DNA of 64,000 bases from Fen-1273 sp035516035. GTDB taxonomy: Bacteria > Bacteroidota > Ignavibacteria > UBA10030 > UBA6906. The translations under genes and the position numbers were made by a program. The notes beneath the pieces were generated by a model, which did not search any database, was not told the origin of the DNA, and worked only from the letters and a program-made list of their open reading frames with translations. Every line of letters starts with the position of its first letter. Position 1 is the first letter of the stretch. Of the stretch, positions 16,926 to 25,794 are shown piece by piece. The DNA lies in the NCBI GenBank assembly GCA_035516035.1, contig DATJAS010000127.1:13708-77707 (forward strand). Reading direction: 5' to 3'.

Positions 16926-18014
16926 CTATTTCCTGAGTTTCGCCCGCTCGTATTGCTTCGGCCAGCGGATCTCCCCCTCAATCTCATGGCGGGCTTTCAA
17001 TCCCCAGTAGGGGTCGCGAAGCATCTGCCGGGCGAGGAGGACGATGTCCGCTTTCCCGGAGGCGATGATCTCGTTTGCCTGCGCCACATCCGTGATGAGT
17101 CCCACGGCGCCTGTCAGGATTCCCGCGCGCTCCCGCACGGCAGACGCAAATGGCACCTGGTAGCCGGGTGCCGCGGGGACGACCGCGCGGGGAAGAAGAC
17201 CCCCGCTGGAGCAGTCGACGAGGTCCACGCCCGCCTCTTTCAGTCGCCGGGCAAGCACCACTGTCTGCTCGAGGTCCCAGCCCCCTTCCGCCCAGTCCGT
17301 CGCGGATACCCGCGTGAAGAGCGGCATGTCGGCGGGGATGACCCCCCGGACGCGGGTGGCGACTTCGACGGCGAGCCGCATCCTGTTCTCCGGCAACCCG
17401 CCGTAGCTGTCGGTGCGGGCGTTGCTGAATGGGGAGAGGAACTCGTGGATGAGATAGCCATGCGCCATGTGCAGCTCGATGACGCGGAACCCGGCGTGCA
17501 CGGCGCGCGCTGCCGCGAGTGCAAACGAATCCACCACCGACTCGATTTCCCGTGCCGTGAGCATGCGCGGGGGCGGGTATCCCTCGTCGAACGGGATCGG
17601 GCTCGGTGCCACGGTCTCCCACGCCCCCTGTTCACGGGTTTTCAACGGCCCCGTGCCTTCGAACGGAGCGAGCGTGCTGGCCTTCCGCCCCGCGTGCGCG
17701 AGCTGGATGCCGGGAACGGTGCCGTTGTCGCCGATGAATCGCGCTATTCGCGCGAGCGGCTCGATATGCGCATCGCTCCAGAGACCCATATCGCCCGGGG
17801 AAATCCTCCCCTCACGCGTCACCGCGGTTGCCTCGACGAACACCGTGCCCGCTCCCCCGACGGCCCTGCTCCCCAGGTGCACCAGGTGCCAGTCGTTTGC
17901 CAGCCCCTCCGTGGAGGAGTACTGGCACATGGGCGACACGGCGATGCGGTTGGGAAGTGTGAGCCCCCGTATCGCAAGCGGGCTGAGCAGCGTGGTTTCT
18001 GAAGTCGTCGCCAT
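16926..18014 (-). CDS. Old Yellow Enzyme family NADPH:flavin oxidoreductase (YqjM/NamA class)
   Basis: A 362-residue FMN-dependent ene-reductase, reducing alpha,beta-unsaturated carbonyls in the cytoplasm. It shows the YqjM-class signature PMCQYS with Cys30 and Tyr32, the QLAHAGRKAS segment, the substrate-anchoring ELHMAHGYL with two His three apart, and the FMN phosphate-binding region near the C-terminus (GLITDVAQANEII, then ARQMLRDPYW). The length is typical. It starts 9 bases after the PAS-domain gene, so the two are probably co-transcribed. Confidence 0.93.
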   Translation of the reverse strand: MATTSETTLLSPLAIRGLTLPNRIAVSPMCQYSSTEGLANDWHLVHLGSRAVGGAGTVFVEATAVTREGRISPGDMGLWSDAHIEPLARIARFIGDNGTVPGIQLAHAGRKASTLAPFEGTGPLKTREQGAWETVAPSPIPFDEGYPPPRMLTAREIESVVDSFALAAARAVHAGFRVIELHMAHGYLIHEFLSPFSNARTDSYGGLPENRMRLAVEVATRVRGVIPADMPLFTRVSATDWAEGGWDLEQTVVLARRLKEAGVDLVDCSSGGLLPRAVVPAAPGYQVPFASAVRERAGILTGAVGLITDVAQANEIIASGKADIVLLARQMLRDPYWGLKARHEIEGEIRWPKQYERAKLRK

Positions 18015-18023
18015 TGTTCCCTG

Positions 18024-18365
18024 TCAGGAGCGGACGAAGTGCGGGAGCTCGTCCGGGAGCGGGATGGAGATTTCCACGAACCCCCTGTACGATCCCCCCT
18101 CGAACCAGGGAGCCTGGTAGATGAGCTTTTTCAGCCCCTGTTTCTCGATCGTGTAACAGTTGGGCTTACCCGAGGCGAGGAGCGCGGCCACTTTGTCGCG
18201 CGAGGCTCCGGGGTGGCAGCCCAGGAGATTTGTGCCGATGAGCGCTGCGCCGCCGTCTGATGCGAACGACGTTCGCGAGCGGTCGTTCATTTCAAGCACC
18301 ACCCCGGATGCGTCGCAGACGGTGATGGCGGCGGGTAGTTCCGTGACCCACGCGTGTTCCTTCAT
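18024..18365 (-). CDS. Single PAS-domain protein
   Basis: A 113-residue cytoplasmic protein that is essentially one PAS fold: ITVCDASGVVLEMNDRSRTSF strand-helix start, a GTNLLGCHPG loop, and a C-terminal sheet ending in GFVEISIPLP. There is no attached kinase or cyclase domain. Such lone PAS proteins may bind small ligands or redox cofactors. Co-transcription with a flavin-dependent reductase suggests a ligand or redox sensing role linked to it, but this is inference. Confidence 0.82.
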   Translation of the reverse strand: MKEHAWVTELPAAITVCDASGVVLEMNDRSRTSFASDGGAALIGTNLLGCHPGASRDKVAALLASGKPNCYTIEKQGLKKLIYQAPWFEGGSYRGFVEISIPLPDELPHFVRS

Positions 18366-18399
18366 GCAGGTGGAGATCCCCTTGTGTTTTTCGTTGCCC

Positions 18400-18428
18400 G
18401 ATTTGTTACATTGCTCTCAGAATATAAT
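18400..18428 (+). promoter_or_regulatory. Candidate promoter of the DUF6600-like lipoprotein gene
   Basis: A perfect TATAAT (18423-18428) lies 17 bases after GATTTG (18400-18405). The start codon follows at 18456 behind GAAGGGGG. Confidence 0.5.
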
Positions 18429-18455
18429 GGAATTTTTCCACCGAAGGGGGATTTC

Positions 18456-19499
18456 ATGAAACCTCTGGCTCTCGTCATCGCCGGCGCCGCCCTGCTCTTT
18501 TCCGGGTGTGTCGGGAGCGGCACCGCGTACAGATCCGACGAGGCTCCGCCTACCTCGTACGCCGCATCGGAAGAGCCGTTCCCCGTGCTCAACGCGTACG
18601 GGACGTGGATCGATGCCGGCGCCTACGGCCGCGTCTGGCAGCCTGCTGTGCTCTCCGACTGGAGACCCTACACGCTCGGCAGCTGGGTCTGGACCGACAG
18701 GGGCTGGATGTGGGATTCCGATGAGCCGTTCGGCTGGGTGGTGTATCACTACGGGTACTGGACGCAGATCGGCGGGCTCGGGTGGGTGTGGGTCCCGGGC
18801 AACGAGTGGGCGCCGGCGCGGGTCGACTGGTATTGCGACAACGGCTACGTCGGCTGGGCCCCGATGTGTCCGCCGCAGGCAAGCTACCCCGAGGCATATC
18901 AACCGGGGTATGAAAACTACTGGACGGTGGTCCCCGCTCCGCAGTTCACGCGCCTGAACGTCGGCGCGTACCGGGTCGTCACCCCGCAGCCTGCGACAAG
19001 GACCACGGGGGGGAGCCGTGGCAAGCCGGCGGCAACGCGGCCGCCGGATATCATCACGATCCAGGGAGCCACGCACCAGTTGATCAGCCCCGTCAAGACT
19101 GAAGAGGAAAACGTCAGGACCGGCCGGAGGACCGTGGAACGCGTGCGGGTCGCGGAGCAGAATCGGACACAGCCTGCACCCGTCTACAGTGCTCCTGCCC
19201 GTCCTGACCCCGTCACGCAGCCCCCCTCTGCGCCCGTCTATCTCCCCGGCGCATCGAGGTCGCTCCCGACGCCCGCTCCCACGGCGCCGGCTCCGCGCTC
19301 TCCTGCTGTCGTAACCCCTGCACCTGCGCCTGCCCCGTCCCCCGGCAGGACTGTGACCACGTTGCCTGCGCCGGTCCGCGTGACGCCCGTCCCCGCCCCG
19401 GTCCACGTGGCGCCCGCTCCGGCCAGGACGGACACAAAGAGGGTCGTTACCCCCGAGAAAAAGCCGGTGCAGAATTCCGACAAAAAGGATTCAAAATAG
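18456..19499 (+). CDS. YXWGXW-repeat (DUF6600-like) lipoprotein
   Basis: A 347-residue lipoprotein with lipobox LFSGC near residue 17. Residues 38-160 carry the aromatic, repeated pattern of the family: AYGTWID...YGRVWQP, WRPYTLGSWVWTD, FGWVVYHYGYW, GLGWVWVPGNEWAP. The remainder is a low-complexity Pro/Ala/Thr/Val-rich tail with a basic end, probably a wall- or envelope-spanning linker. The family is common in bacterial envelopes and has no defined function. GAAGGGGG precedes the ATG. Confidence 0.85.
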   Translation: MKPLALVIAGAALLFSGCVGSGTAYRSDEAPPTSYAASEEPFPVLNAYGTWIDAGAYGRVWQPAVLSDWRPYTLGSWVWTDRGWMWDSDEPFGWVVYHYGYWTQIGGLGWVWVPGNEWAPARVDWYCDNGYVGWAPMCPPQASYPEAYQPGYENYWTVVPAPQFTRLNVGAYRVVTPQPATRTTGGSRGKPAATRPPDIITIQGATHQLISPVKTEEENVRTGRRTVERVRVAEQNRTQPAPVYSAPARPDPVTQPPSAPVYLPGASRSLPTPAPTAPAPRSPAVVTPAPAPAPSPGRTVTTLPAPVRVTPVPAPVHVAPAPARTDTKRVVTPEKKPVQNSDKKDSK

Positions 19500-19507
19500 G
19501 TAAGAGA

Positions 19508-20332
19508 TCAGCCCTTGCGGCGGAGGACGATCGTGTAGTGGTCGCCGATCGCCCTGACGAGGGGGATTCTCCCCACGATGTCATCCACCCTCCCCATGAA
19601 GTCCGTCAGGCCGCCGAGGCGAGTGAAGTTGGGGGGCGGCATGAGTATCGCCAGTCCGAGCGTCCTCACGTGGTCGAAGTGTTCTGAGAATGCCCTCCGG
19701 AACGCTCCGGGTCCGAAGTAGTAGGTCCGCACGTGCCCTCCGTGCAGGTCCGCAACTATTCCCCCCCGTGACATCCTCCGGAACGCCTGCTTCCACCTGA
19801 GCCGCGCAAGAAACGCGGCGGTTTCCCAGAGGCAAAACGGAGGCATCACAGTCGCGATAAATGTCCCCGCGGGTCGGATGAGCTCCGCAAGATCCCGGGA
19901 GACCTCCTCAAGCCTCTCCGTGCAGTTGAGCCCCCCGAAATTGGAGCACGCCCCGTCGAACACCTCGCCGCTTAAGTCCGGGATTCCCTCGAAGGGCATC
20001 ACCTTCAGGCGCACGGACCCCTTCGTGGCGCCGGCCAGGGGAAGCTTTTTCTCCGCCTGTGCCATCATCCCCGGAGAGATGTCCGTCGCAAGCACGTGCA
20101 TTCCCTGCTGCGCGAGAAACACCGCGTCGTTCCCTGTGCCGCAGTTCAGCTCGAGGATCCGGGACCCAGGGGTGAAGTTTTCGAGGTAGATTCGCCTGGT
20201 GATTGAGCGGATCCTTCGGATCCCGGGGAGGTGTTCGTATGCGGCGTCATATGCAGGGGCGGCCGCGTCGAACGCCTTCCGCGTCTCAGCATAGGAGTCA
20301 GCTGTGGTGACCCCCTTTCCCTGCAGCGTCAC
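19508..20332 (-). CDS. Class I SAM-dependent methyltransferase
   Basis: A 274-residue Rossmann-fold methyltransferase. The SAM-binding motif I is ILELNCGTGNDAVFLAQQG near residue 60, followed by the acidic motif LATDISPGM and, further on, CSNFGGLNC. A C-terminal half with RWKQAFRRM and aromatic residues may shape the substrate site. The substrate is not predictable. The start is a GTG whose first base overlaps the stop of the START-like gene upstream, so the two are coupled. Confidence 0.87.
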   Translation of the reverse strand: MTLQGKGVTTADSYAETRKAFDAAAPAYDAAYEHLPGIRRIRSITRRIYLENFTPGSRILELNCGTGNDAVFLAQQGMHVLATDISPGMMAQAEKKLPLAGATKGSVRLKVMPFEGIPDLSGEVFDGACSNFGGLNCTERLEEVSRDLAELIRPAGTFIATVMPPFCLWETAAFLARLRWKQAFRRMSRGGIVADLHGGHVRTYYFGPGAFRRAFSEHFDHVRTLGLAILMPPPNFTRLGGLTDFMGRVDDIVGRIPLVRAIGDHYTIVLRRKG

Positions 20333-20889
20333 TACTTCTGTGCCGGGGCGGCTCCCGCCTCCCCCGTCTCGATCAGTCGCTTCAGCCGTTCCACCTGCAC
20401 GCCAAGTACCCTGTCGGCCGCGATCGACATCGCCTGGAGTCCATGGGGGCTGTACCCTCCCACCGTGTAGACGACCTCAAGCCGGGTGCCGCTCCCCTCG
20501 GCGAGAAACGTCCAGGTCAGCGTGCCGTTGACTGCCAACGCCTGCATCGGTCCGATCCCTCCCTGGAGCCGGATCACTTTTCCAGGGTCGGCGTAGACAA
20601 CGACCATGTGCCGCACGCTCCCCCCACCGGGGAGCTTCTCGCAGAAACAACCGCCGGCGTTCGGATCGATTGAGAGGTTGCGCGCATCCCCGGAGAACGT
20701 GTGGTCAGACGCCCACCAGCGCGCGACGTCGCCTGTCATCCGGCGATATGCTTCCTGCGGGGGAGCGGCGATCTTGACCGTGTGCTTCACGGTGAATCCG
20801 GACGCTGAAGAATCGATGACTTCCGCACGGGCCCCATATCCCGTGCAGAAAACGGTCAGCGTCAAGAGGAAGAAAGACGAGCCTCGCAT
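20332..20889 (-). CDS. Exported START/SRPBCC-like domain protein
   Basis: A 185-residue protein with a short signal peptide (FFLLTLTVFCTGYGARA) followed by an SRPBCC-type fold: VKHTVKIAAPPQEAYRRM at the start, W-rich ARWWASDHTFSG, and a C-terminal amphipathic helix (AADRVLGVQVERLKRLIE). Such domains bind hydrophobic ligands, and export of one is less usual. I chose the ATG at 20889 because the signal peptide begins there. The stop overlaps the methyltransferase start by one base. Confidence 0.8.
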   Translation of the reverse strand: MRGSSFFLLTLTVFCTGYGARAEVIDSSASGFTVKHTVKIAAPPQEAYRRMTGDVARWWASDHTFSGDARNLSIDPNAGGCFCEKLPGGGSVRHMVVVYADPGKVIRLQGGIGPMQALAVNGTLTWTFLAEGSGTRLEVVYTVGGYSPHGLQAMSIAADRVLGVQVERLKRLIETGEAGAAPAQK

Positions 20890-21023
20890 ACGCGTCAGTC
20901 CTTTGTCAAGTCTGAGGGGATTGCGCCCGGAGAATCCGGTCCCTGCCCGGCGAGCGCCGCGTAATGTAGCCAATTGCCGGACCAAAAACTGAATTGAGGG
21001 GATGGGGCTTGTGGTGCCGGGGA

Positions 21024-21884
21024 CTACTTCAGGACCACAAGCGATTTTGTGGCCGCATATCGCCCTGCCTGCAGCCGGTAGTAGTAGACGCCGCTGGAGA
21101 GCTTGGATGCGTCGAGCCGGACCTCGTGGGGTCCGGGGTCCTGCTCCCCGACCGCGATTTTCGTCACCAGCTCACCGAGCGTGTTGAATATGGCGAGAGA
21201 GGCTGTCGACTTCTCCGCGAGGCTGTACGGTATGATCGTTGATGGGTTGAACGGGTTGGGATAATTCTGTGACAGGCTGAACTGGCTTGGCCCCGCATTT
21301 CCGCCGCTGCCGACGGATGTCAGCGTGAGCGTGAATTCGACGGAGACTCCCCACTGCTCAAGGACCCCCATCCGGTCGGGGGAGTGGTTGTAGATCTCAA
21401 GCACCCAGAGTCCCGATGCCTCGCTGCCGTCGAATGCCGAGAGGGGATGCGCCGGCGAGAAATCTCCAGTGAAGGGGGGCGCCCCCGTGTCCACCGCGAC
21501 GTGGGCCGTATCGATGAGCCTCGCGTTCCGGAAATTGGAGCCCCCGATCCTGAGCCCGTGCACGAGCGTGTCGACGAGTCCGCCGTGGTGCAGCAGGATA
21601 TCAAGTGCCTCATCGAGTGGGAAGTTGACCGTGTCGAGCCGCACCGCGACTCTCTGGACTGCACGGCTGAGCCCATTGCTCCCTGATGGCGAGATCGCTC
21701 CGGGCGGGAAGAACCCGAGCGTGTCAAGCGTGCTCCTCAAAGGGGGGATGACTTTGTGGACCCCGATCCTCTCAGGCTGCGCGGACGCGACACCGAGGCC
21801 GAGCGCCGCGGCACAACAGAGAGCGAACACTGTTCGGAACCGCATTCCACGGGCCGTGCGAATGCATCGTGCGTGGGTGACCAT
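21024..21884 (-). CDS. T9SS-sorted protein with a P-domain-like module
   Basis: A 286-residue secreted protein. A signal peptide (ALCCAAALGLGVASAQ) is followed by a beta-rich module that resembles the proprotein-convertase P domain (SGLWVLEIYNHSPDRMGVLEQWGVSVE). The C-terminus is a type IX sorting domain: SLSQNYPNPFNPST, TLGELVTKI, SSGVYYYRLQAG, and a basic end. No catalytic domain is attached. The start at 21884 has GAGGAG close upstream; an alternative ATG at 21845 would also leave a signal peptide. The product is presumably exported and either released or anchored at the cell surface. Confidence 0.82.
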   Translation of the reverse strand: MVTHARCIRTARGMRFRTVFALCCAAALGLGVASAQPERIGVHKVIPPLRSTLDTLGFFPPGAISPSGSNGLSRAVQRVAVRLDTVNFPLDEALDILLHHGGLVDTLVHGLRIGGSNFRNARLIDTAHVAVDTGAPPFTGDFSPAHPLSAFDGSEASGLWVLEIYNHSPDRMGVLEQWGVSVEFTLTLTSVGSGGNAGPSQFSLSQNYPNPFNPSTIIPYSLAEKSTASLAIFNTLGELVTKIAVGEQDPGPHEVRLDASKLSSGVYYYRLQAGRYAATKSLVVLK

Positions 21885-22075
21885 CGCTCCTCAGGTGATA
21901 AGAGACATTGGAGTCTGGCGAGCGCGGGGGACACGTCTCCAACATACAAGGGGTTCCGGGAAGTTCGCACGGAAACCACCAATTCCTGCGATCTTCGCAG
22001 TCTCGGCCGGACTCTGGTTATCAAAGATCATCCCAGCAGAACAGCAATCTTCCCCCCGTATCGGCGGCCGGCACT

Positions 22076-22720
22076 TCACTTTGCGGGGTAGCCCACCGTT
22101 TGGGCGAGTATGATGGACTGGTCGGGACGCAGGTTCAACGCGGCGCCCAGCTTCTGCCTGTCGACGGATCCACGGACGACCGCCACAAGCCCCTCTGAGG
22201 CGCAGTAGAGATAGACGTTTTCGGCGATAAACCCGACGTCCGCTGCTCCGTAGAGCCTTTTGTCATCCTCACCCGCCCGCGACATTTTTCCCCGGTCGAT
22301 CACGTAGACGAGATTGAGGGGAGCGGTACCGACGAACTCCTGCGTTCCCGCAAGCGGCCGCAGGTCCTTCCCGGCGACCGGCTTCAGCTCGTTGGCGGCC
22401 GGATCATAGACATATGCCCCTTCGGCCATGAGCACGTAGACGTCCGTCTCCTGCCAGTTCATCGCCGACGGCGCGGTCCGCTTGCCGCTTTCCCGGCGAT
22501 TGATCCCGTCGGCCGCCCAGAGGAGGTTGGAGAGTTCCTGGAGAGGGAGTTGTTTCGTTGAGAATTCACGCGTGGAATGGCGTGCGGCGATCGCCTGCAT
22601 GAGTGGCATTCCGCCGTCCGTCTTTGGAGCCGGGAGGGTCACCGGTTTCAGATCCTGGGCGACGGCCGTTCCGGCGCCCGTAAGCGCAATGATGGCGAGC
22701 GCAAGAGGGAGAGAGTTCAT
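22076..22720 (-). CDS. Exported nitroreductase-family protein (SagB-type)
   Basis: A 214-residue protein of the nitroreductase fold. It has the family start MQAIAARHSTREF, an LSNLLWAADGINR helix, and a C-terminal GLVAVVRGSVDRQKLGAALNL segment preceding the final strand. Residues 1-22 look like a signal peptide ending AVAQ, which is unusual for an FMN enzyme and suggests periplasmic location through some other export route or a repurposed fold. GGAG lies eight bases before the ATG at 22720. The substrate is unknown. Confidence 0.82.
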   Translation of the reverse strand: MNSLPLALAIIALTGAGTAVAQDLKPVTLPAPKTDGGMPLMQAIAARHSTREFSTKQLPLQELSNLLWAADGINRRESGKRTAPSAMNWQETDVYVLMAEGAYVYDPAANELKPVAGKDLRPLAGTQEFVGTAPLNLVYVIDRGKMSRAGEDDKRLYGAADVGFIAENVYLYCASEGLVAVVRGSVDRQKLGAALNLRPDQSIILAQTVGYPAK

Positions 22721-22734
22721 GAGGGGTCTCCTGA

Positions 22735-22772
22735 AAATGAAAAGGCCACCCAGGAGCGCTCCCGGGTGGCCT
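22735..22772 (-). terminator. Intrinsic terminator of the upstream arylsulfotransferase-like gene
   Basis: AGGCCACCC (22743-22751) pairs perfectly with GGGTGGCCT (22764-22772). On the minus strand the stem is followed by TTTTCATTTT, about 40 bases after the stop of the arylsulfotransferase-like gene at 22811. Confidence 0.88.
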
Positions 22773-22810
22773 GTCAATGCAACGTGACTGCCCACCAATA
22801 TATCGATTCG

Positions 22811-25711
22811 CTACCGCACGAGCAAGAGCTTCCGCGTCTGGACGAAGTCCCCCGCGACGGCTGCGATCGCGGCTGCTGCAACCGGGTGCGCCCGGAGCCG
22901 GTAGAAATAGACGCCGGTGGCGAGGCTCGTGCCGTCAAACCGCACCTCGTGGTAGCCGGCATCCTCTGATTCGTTCACGAGTGAGGCGACGCGCTGCCCG
23001 AGCGCGTTATACACGTCCAGTGTGACGCTCGCGCGCTGGGGGAGCGCGTACTGGATCTGCGTGGTCGGGTTGAACGGGTTCGGGTAATTCTGCTCGAGCG
23101 CGAATGACCGCGGCGTCCCCGTCTCCGTGGCGATGGAGGCGACGAAATCCCTGACGTTGAACGCGTTCGCCGATTGCGCCGTCACGGTGGTATCCGTCAG
23201 GCTGATGACGGAGATTTTGTACGACGATGCCGCCGCGAGCGTTCCCGGGACGGTCCAGAAAAACGCGCCCGAGTTCGGCGTGGAATCGGAGACCACTGCC
23301 GCCTGCGTGCTGCCGTTCATCAGGACGAGGCGCGCCTTGCCGGGCTCGTTGGACTGCCAGCGCACCACGTACGCCGAATCCTTGTAGAACGTCTCTCCCC
23401 CCACGGGGTACGTGACGCCGACGAACGGGGCCCGGGAGATGAATCGCCACGGTTGCGACCAGGCGCTCGTACCCGAATCGCCGACGGATTGGGCGCGCCA
23501 GTAGTACGTCGTGTCGTGGAGAAGGACGGAGAGTGTGTATGCCGGCAAGACCGTGGTGTCGACGACGGTCGCGTGGACGAACCCCGAATCGGTCGCGATC
23601 TGGAGGTGGTACGAGAGCGCGCGGCCCCTGGAGCTCCAGGCAAGCTTCACCGGGAGCAGCTCGTCGACGAACGCGGCGTTCGCGGGACTGTAGAGCGCGG
23701 GCGCCGTGAGCGATGCGGTCCCGCTGCTCCAGCCGAATGCGTACTCGCCGAACTGTGACGTCGTGACGGCAAGCGATCGCGTCCCCGCGTTATACGTCGT
23801 CGCCATGGGGGAGAATGTCCCGCTCCCTTCCGTCGCACGTGCGTAGACCAACACGTCGGACGGGGTGGGGAACATCGACGCGAACGTGCTGTCGAACGTC
23901 ACCGTCCCCGTGTACGAGCTGAATCCCGCCTGGGCGATGGCGGCGCGGACGGGGGCGAGCACCGGGGGATTTGTGCCGAACGAGGGATTCACGGGGGCGA
24001 ACGGATACCGCGTCACGGTCACCCTGCTGTAGACCGCGTCGCCGCTCGAGAGGTCGATGGAGACCCCGGTATACTCTCCCGTCCCGTTGAACTCGTAGTT
24101 CACGCCGGGATGGAGGTCCAGCTGGCTGAACGACGCCGACGGAAGCCCGCTCTTCCAGGGGTACTTGCGCGCCCTGTAGCTGAAGAGCCCCTTGGGGAGC
24201 GTCATCTCGAGCGCAAGGCTCTTGTCCGGCCGCACTTCTGTGAGCGCCTGGTTGCCGACGCCGAGGAAATTCGACGTCCCCCAGCCGATCAGCGTGTTGC
24301 CGCCGGGGAGCCGCTGCACGTTGCCCGCGGCGGGGTCGAAGATGTCCGGCGTGTGGCGGTATTCCCAGACGAGCGTGGCCGTCATCGCCGATTCGTCAAG
24401 CGCGTATTCGGCGGCCCGCGAGTACGGCGGCACGTGCTGGTTGCCGTTGTCCATCATGGTGATGTCGCCGTTGGCGATCCGCCGCACGTCGTGCTGGTAG
24501 GAGAAGAAATTCGGCGCGTTTCCTGAGTGGTCGCCGATGAACGTGAACTGGTTGTGCTTTCCCCCCCACCGCCAGATGATGTCTCCCGTGATGTGGTCGA
24601 CCTTCAGGATCTCGGCAGTCTCCCGGCATGAGACGATGAGGTTCCCGTCGTTGTCCACGTCGATGGAGTTGACGTGGATGTAGTCAAACGTGGTCCCGGT
24701 CAGGACGTCGTAGCAGTCGGTGATCGGGATGTAGTCCCAGCTCCGCCACTGGAACACCACCTGCTTCGCCGCGTCAAGCTCCTGGATGATCGATCCGTAG
24801 ACGACGGCGTTCGGCTTGCCGCCGGACACGAGCTGGCTCATGTCCACGACCTGCGGGTCGTATGCCATCATGATGGCGTGCCCGTTCGGAAGCAACGTGA
24901 ACTCGTGGAAATCGGCAGTGTACCCGTTGCCGCACTGGAACGAATCGACGACGGCGAACGTGCTGTCCATGACGATCTCGACGGTAGGGGCGATGCCGAC
25001 CGCGCCCGCAATGCCCGTGACCCGGGCATAGGAGAGCATGCCGTTCGGTTGCACTTTAAAGTCGTTGGCGGAATAGGGGGCGGTGCCTGTATATCCCACC
25101 GCGTTACCGGTGTTGTCAAATGCCATCGAGTAGAGGCCGTAGGGGGGGAGTTCGTCCGTGGTCGTCAGGAATATTGCGCCGGCGGAAGGGCTGCTGGAGC
25201 TATCCACCGTGAGCGGGGGAAAATCGGACGGCACCGAATCGGGGCGGGCCAATGTCTGCGCGGGACGCGTGCCGGCGATCTGCACGGGCGCGTTCTCCCA
25301 CGGCTCGGGAGCGCGTGCCGGGGCAAACCCGGGCGTCACGGAGGATACCGTGAACGTCCATGTTGCGGCGGGCCTTCCACCTGCCGCCTGCGATGCCGGC
25401 ACGCTCACCGTTACAGTCTCCCCGGGGATGAACGGCGAGGAGGGGACCCAGACGGCGGTCTTCCCGTCGTCGGAGATCCTGAACGACGCGGCGTGCGCGC
25501 CGCTCGCCGAGCCCGTCATCGTCGCGGCCCGGAGCCCCTCGGCCTCCCGGGCGTCGAACCGTTCCTTCTGCCGGACAATCAGGTTCGTCGTGGAAGAAAC
25601 GAACCTGGAACCCGGGATCGGCGACACGTAGAGAAACCCCCCGGGCCTGTCATGCGCCTGGAGCGCCGCCGTGAAAACAACCGCAAGCACAGCTACCGCG
25701 ACTCGTTTCAC
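22811..25711 (-). CDS. Secreted arylsulfotransferase-like protein with T9SS sorting domain (966 residues)
   Basis: A signal peptide (VAVLAVVFTAALQA) precedes an N-terminal beta domain, then an arylsulfotransferase-type propeller around residues 165-520 with HEFTLLPNGHAIMM, IIQELDAAKQVVFQWRSWD, DYIHVNSIDVDNDGNLIVS, IWRWGGKHNQF and FSYQHDVRRIANGDI. The conserved His-containing motifs of the ASST fold are visible. Fibronectin-like repeats follow, then a type IX sorting domain (FALEQNYPNPFNPTTQ...). Near the end a HPVAAAAIAAVAGD insertion interrupts the usual last strands. ASST enzymes move sulfate between phenolic compounds, but many homologues are uncharacterised. The start is a GTG behind GGGGGGAA. 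Paralogue of the next gene upstream. Confidence 0.85.
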   Translation of the reverse strand: MKRVAVAVLAVVFTAALQAHDRPGGFLYVSPIPGSRFVSSTTNLIVRQKERFDAREAEGLRAATMTGSASGAHAASFRISDDGKTAVWVPSSPFIPGETVTVSVPASQAAGGRPAATWTFTVSSVTPGFAPARAPEPWENAPVQIAGTRPAQTLARPDSVPSDFPPLTVDSSSSPSAGAIFLTTTDELPPYGLYSMAFDNTGNAVGYTGTAPYSANDFKVQPNGMLSYARVTGIAGAVGIAPTVEIVMDSTFAVVDSFQCGNGYTADFHEFTLLPNGHAIMMAYDPQVVDMSQLVSGGKPNAVVYGSIIQELDAAKQVVFQWRSWDYIPITDCYDVLTGTTFDYIHVNSIDVDNDGNLIVSCRETAEILKVDHITGDIIWRWGGKHNQFTFIGDHSGNAPNFFSYQHDVRRIANGDITMMDNGNQHVPPYSRAAEYALDESAMTATLVWEYRHTPDIFDPAAGNVQRLPGGNTLIGWGTSNFLGVGNQALTEVRPDKSLALEMTLPKGLFSYRARKYPWKSGLPSASFSQLDLHPGVNYEFNGTGEYTGVSIDLSSGDAVYSRVTVTRYPFAPVNPSFGTNPPVLAPVRAAIAQAGFSSYTGTVTFDSTFASMFPTPSDVLVYARATEGSGTFSPMATTYNAGTRSLAVTTSQFGEYAFGWSSGTASLTAPALYSPANAAFVDELLPVKLAWSSRGRALSYHLQIATDSGFVHATVVDTTVLPAYTLSVLLHDTTYYWRAQSVGDSGTSAWSQPWRFISRAPFVGVTYPVGGETFYKDSAYVVRWQSNEPGKARLVLMNGSTQAAVVSDSTPNSGAFFWTVPGTLAAASSYKISVISLTDTTVTAQSANAFNVRDFVASIATETGTPRSFALEQNYPNPFNPTTQIQYALPQRASVTLDVYNALGQRVASLVNESEDAGYHEVRFDGTSLATGVYFYRLRAHPVAAAAIAAVAGDFVQTRKLLLVR

Positions 25712-25794
25712 TGTTCCCCCCTTCTGGTATGTGACCGGATGACTTCAGGAAACGCATTGCTGTGCGGACCCCGGGGCGCGGCCGCGCCGCCGGG

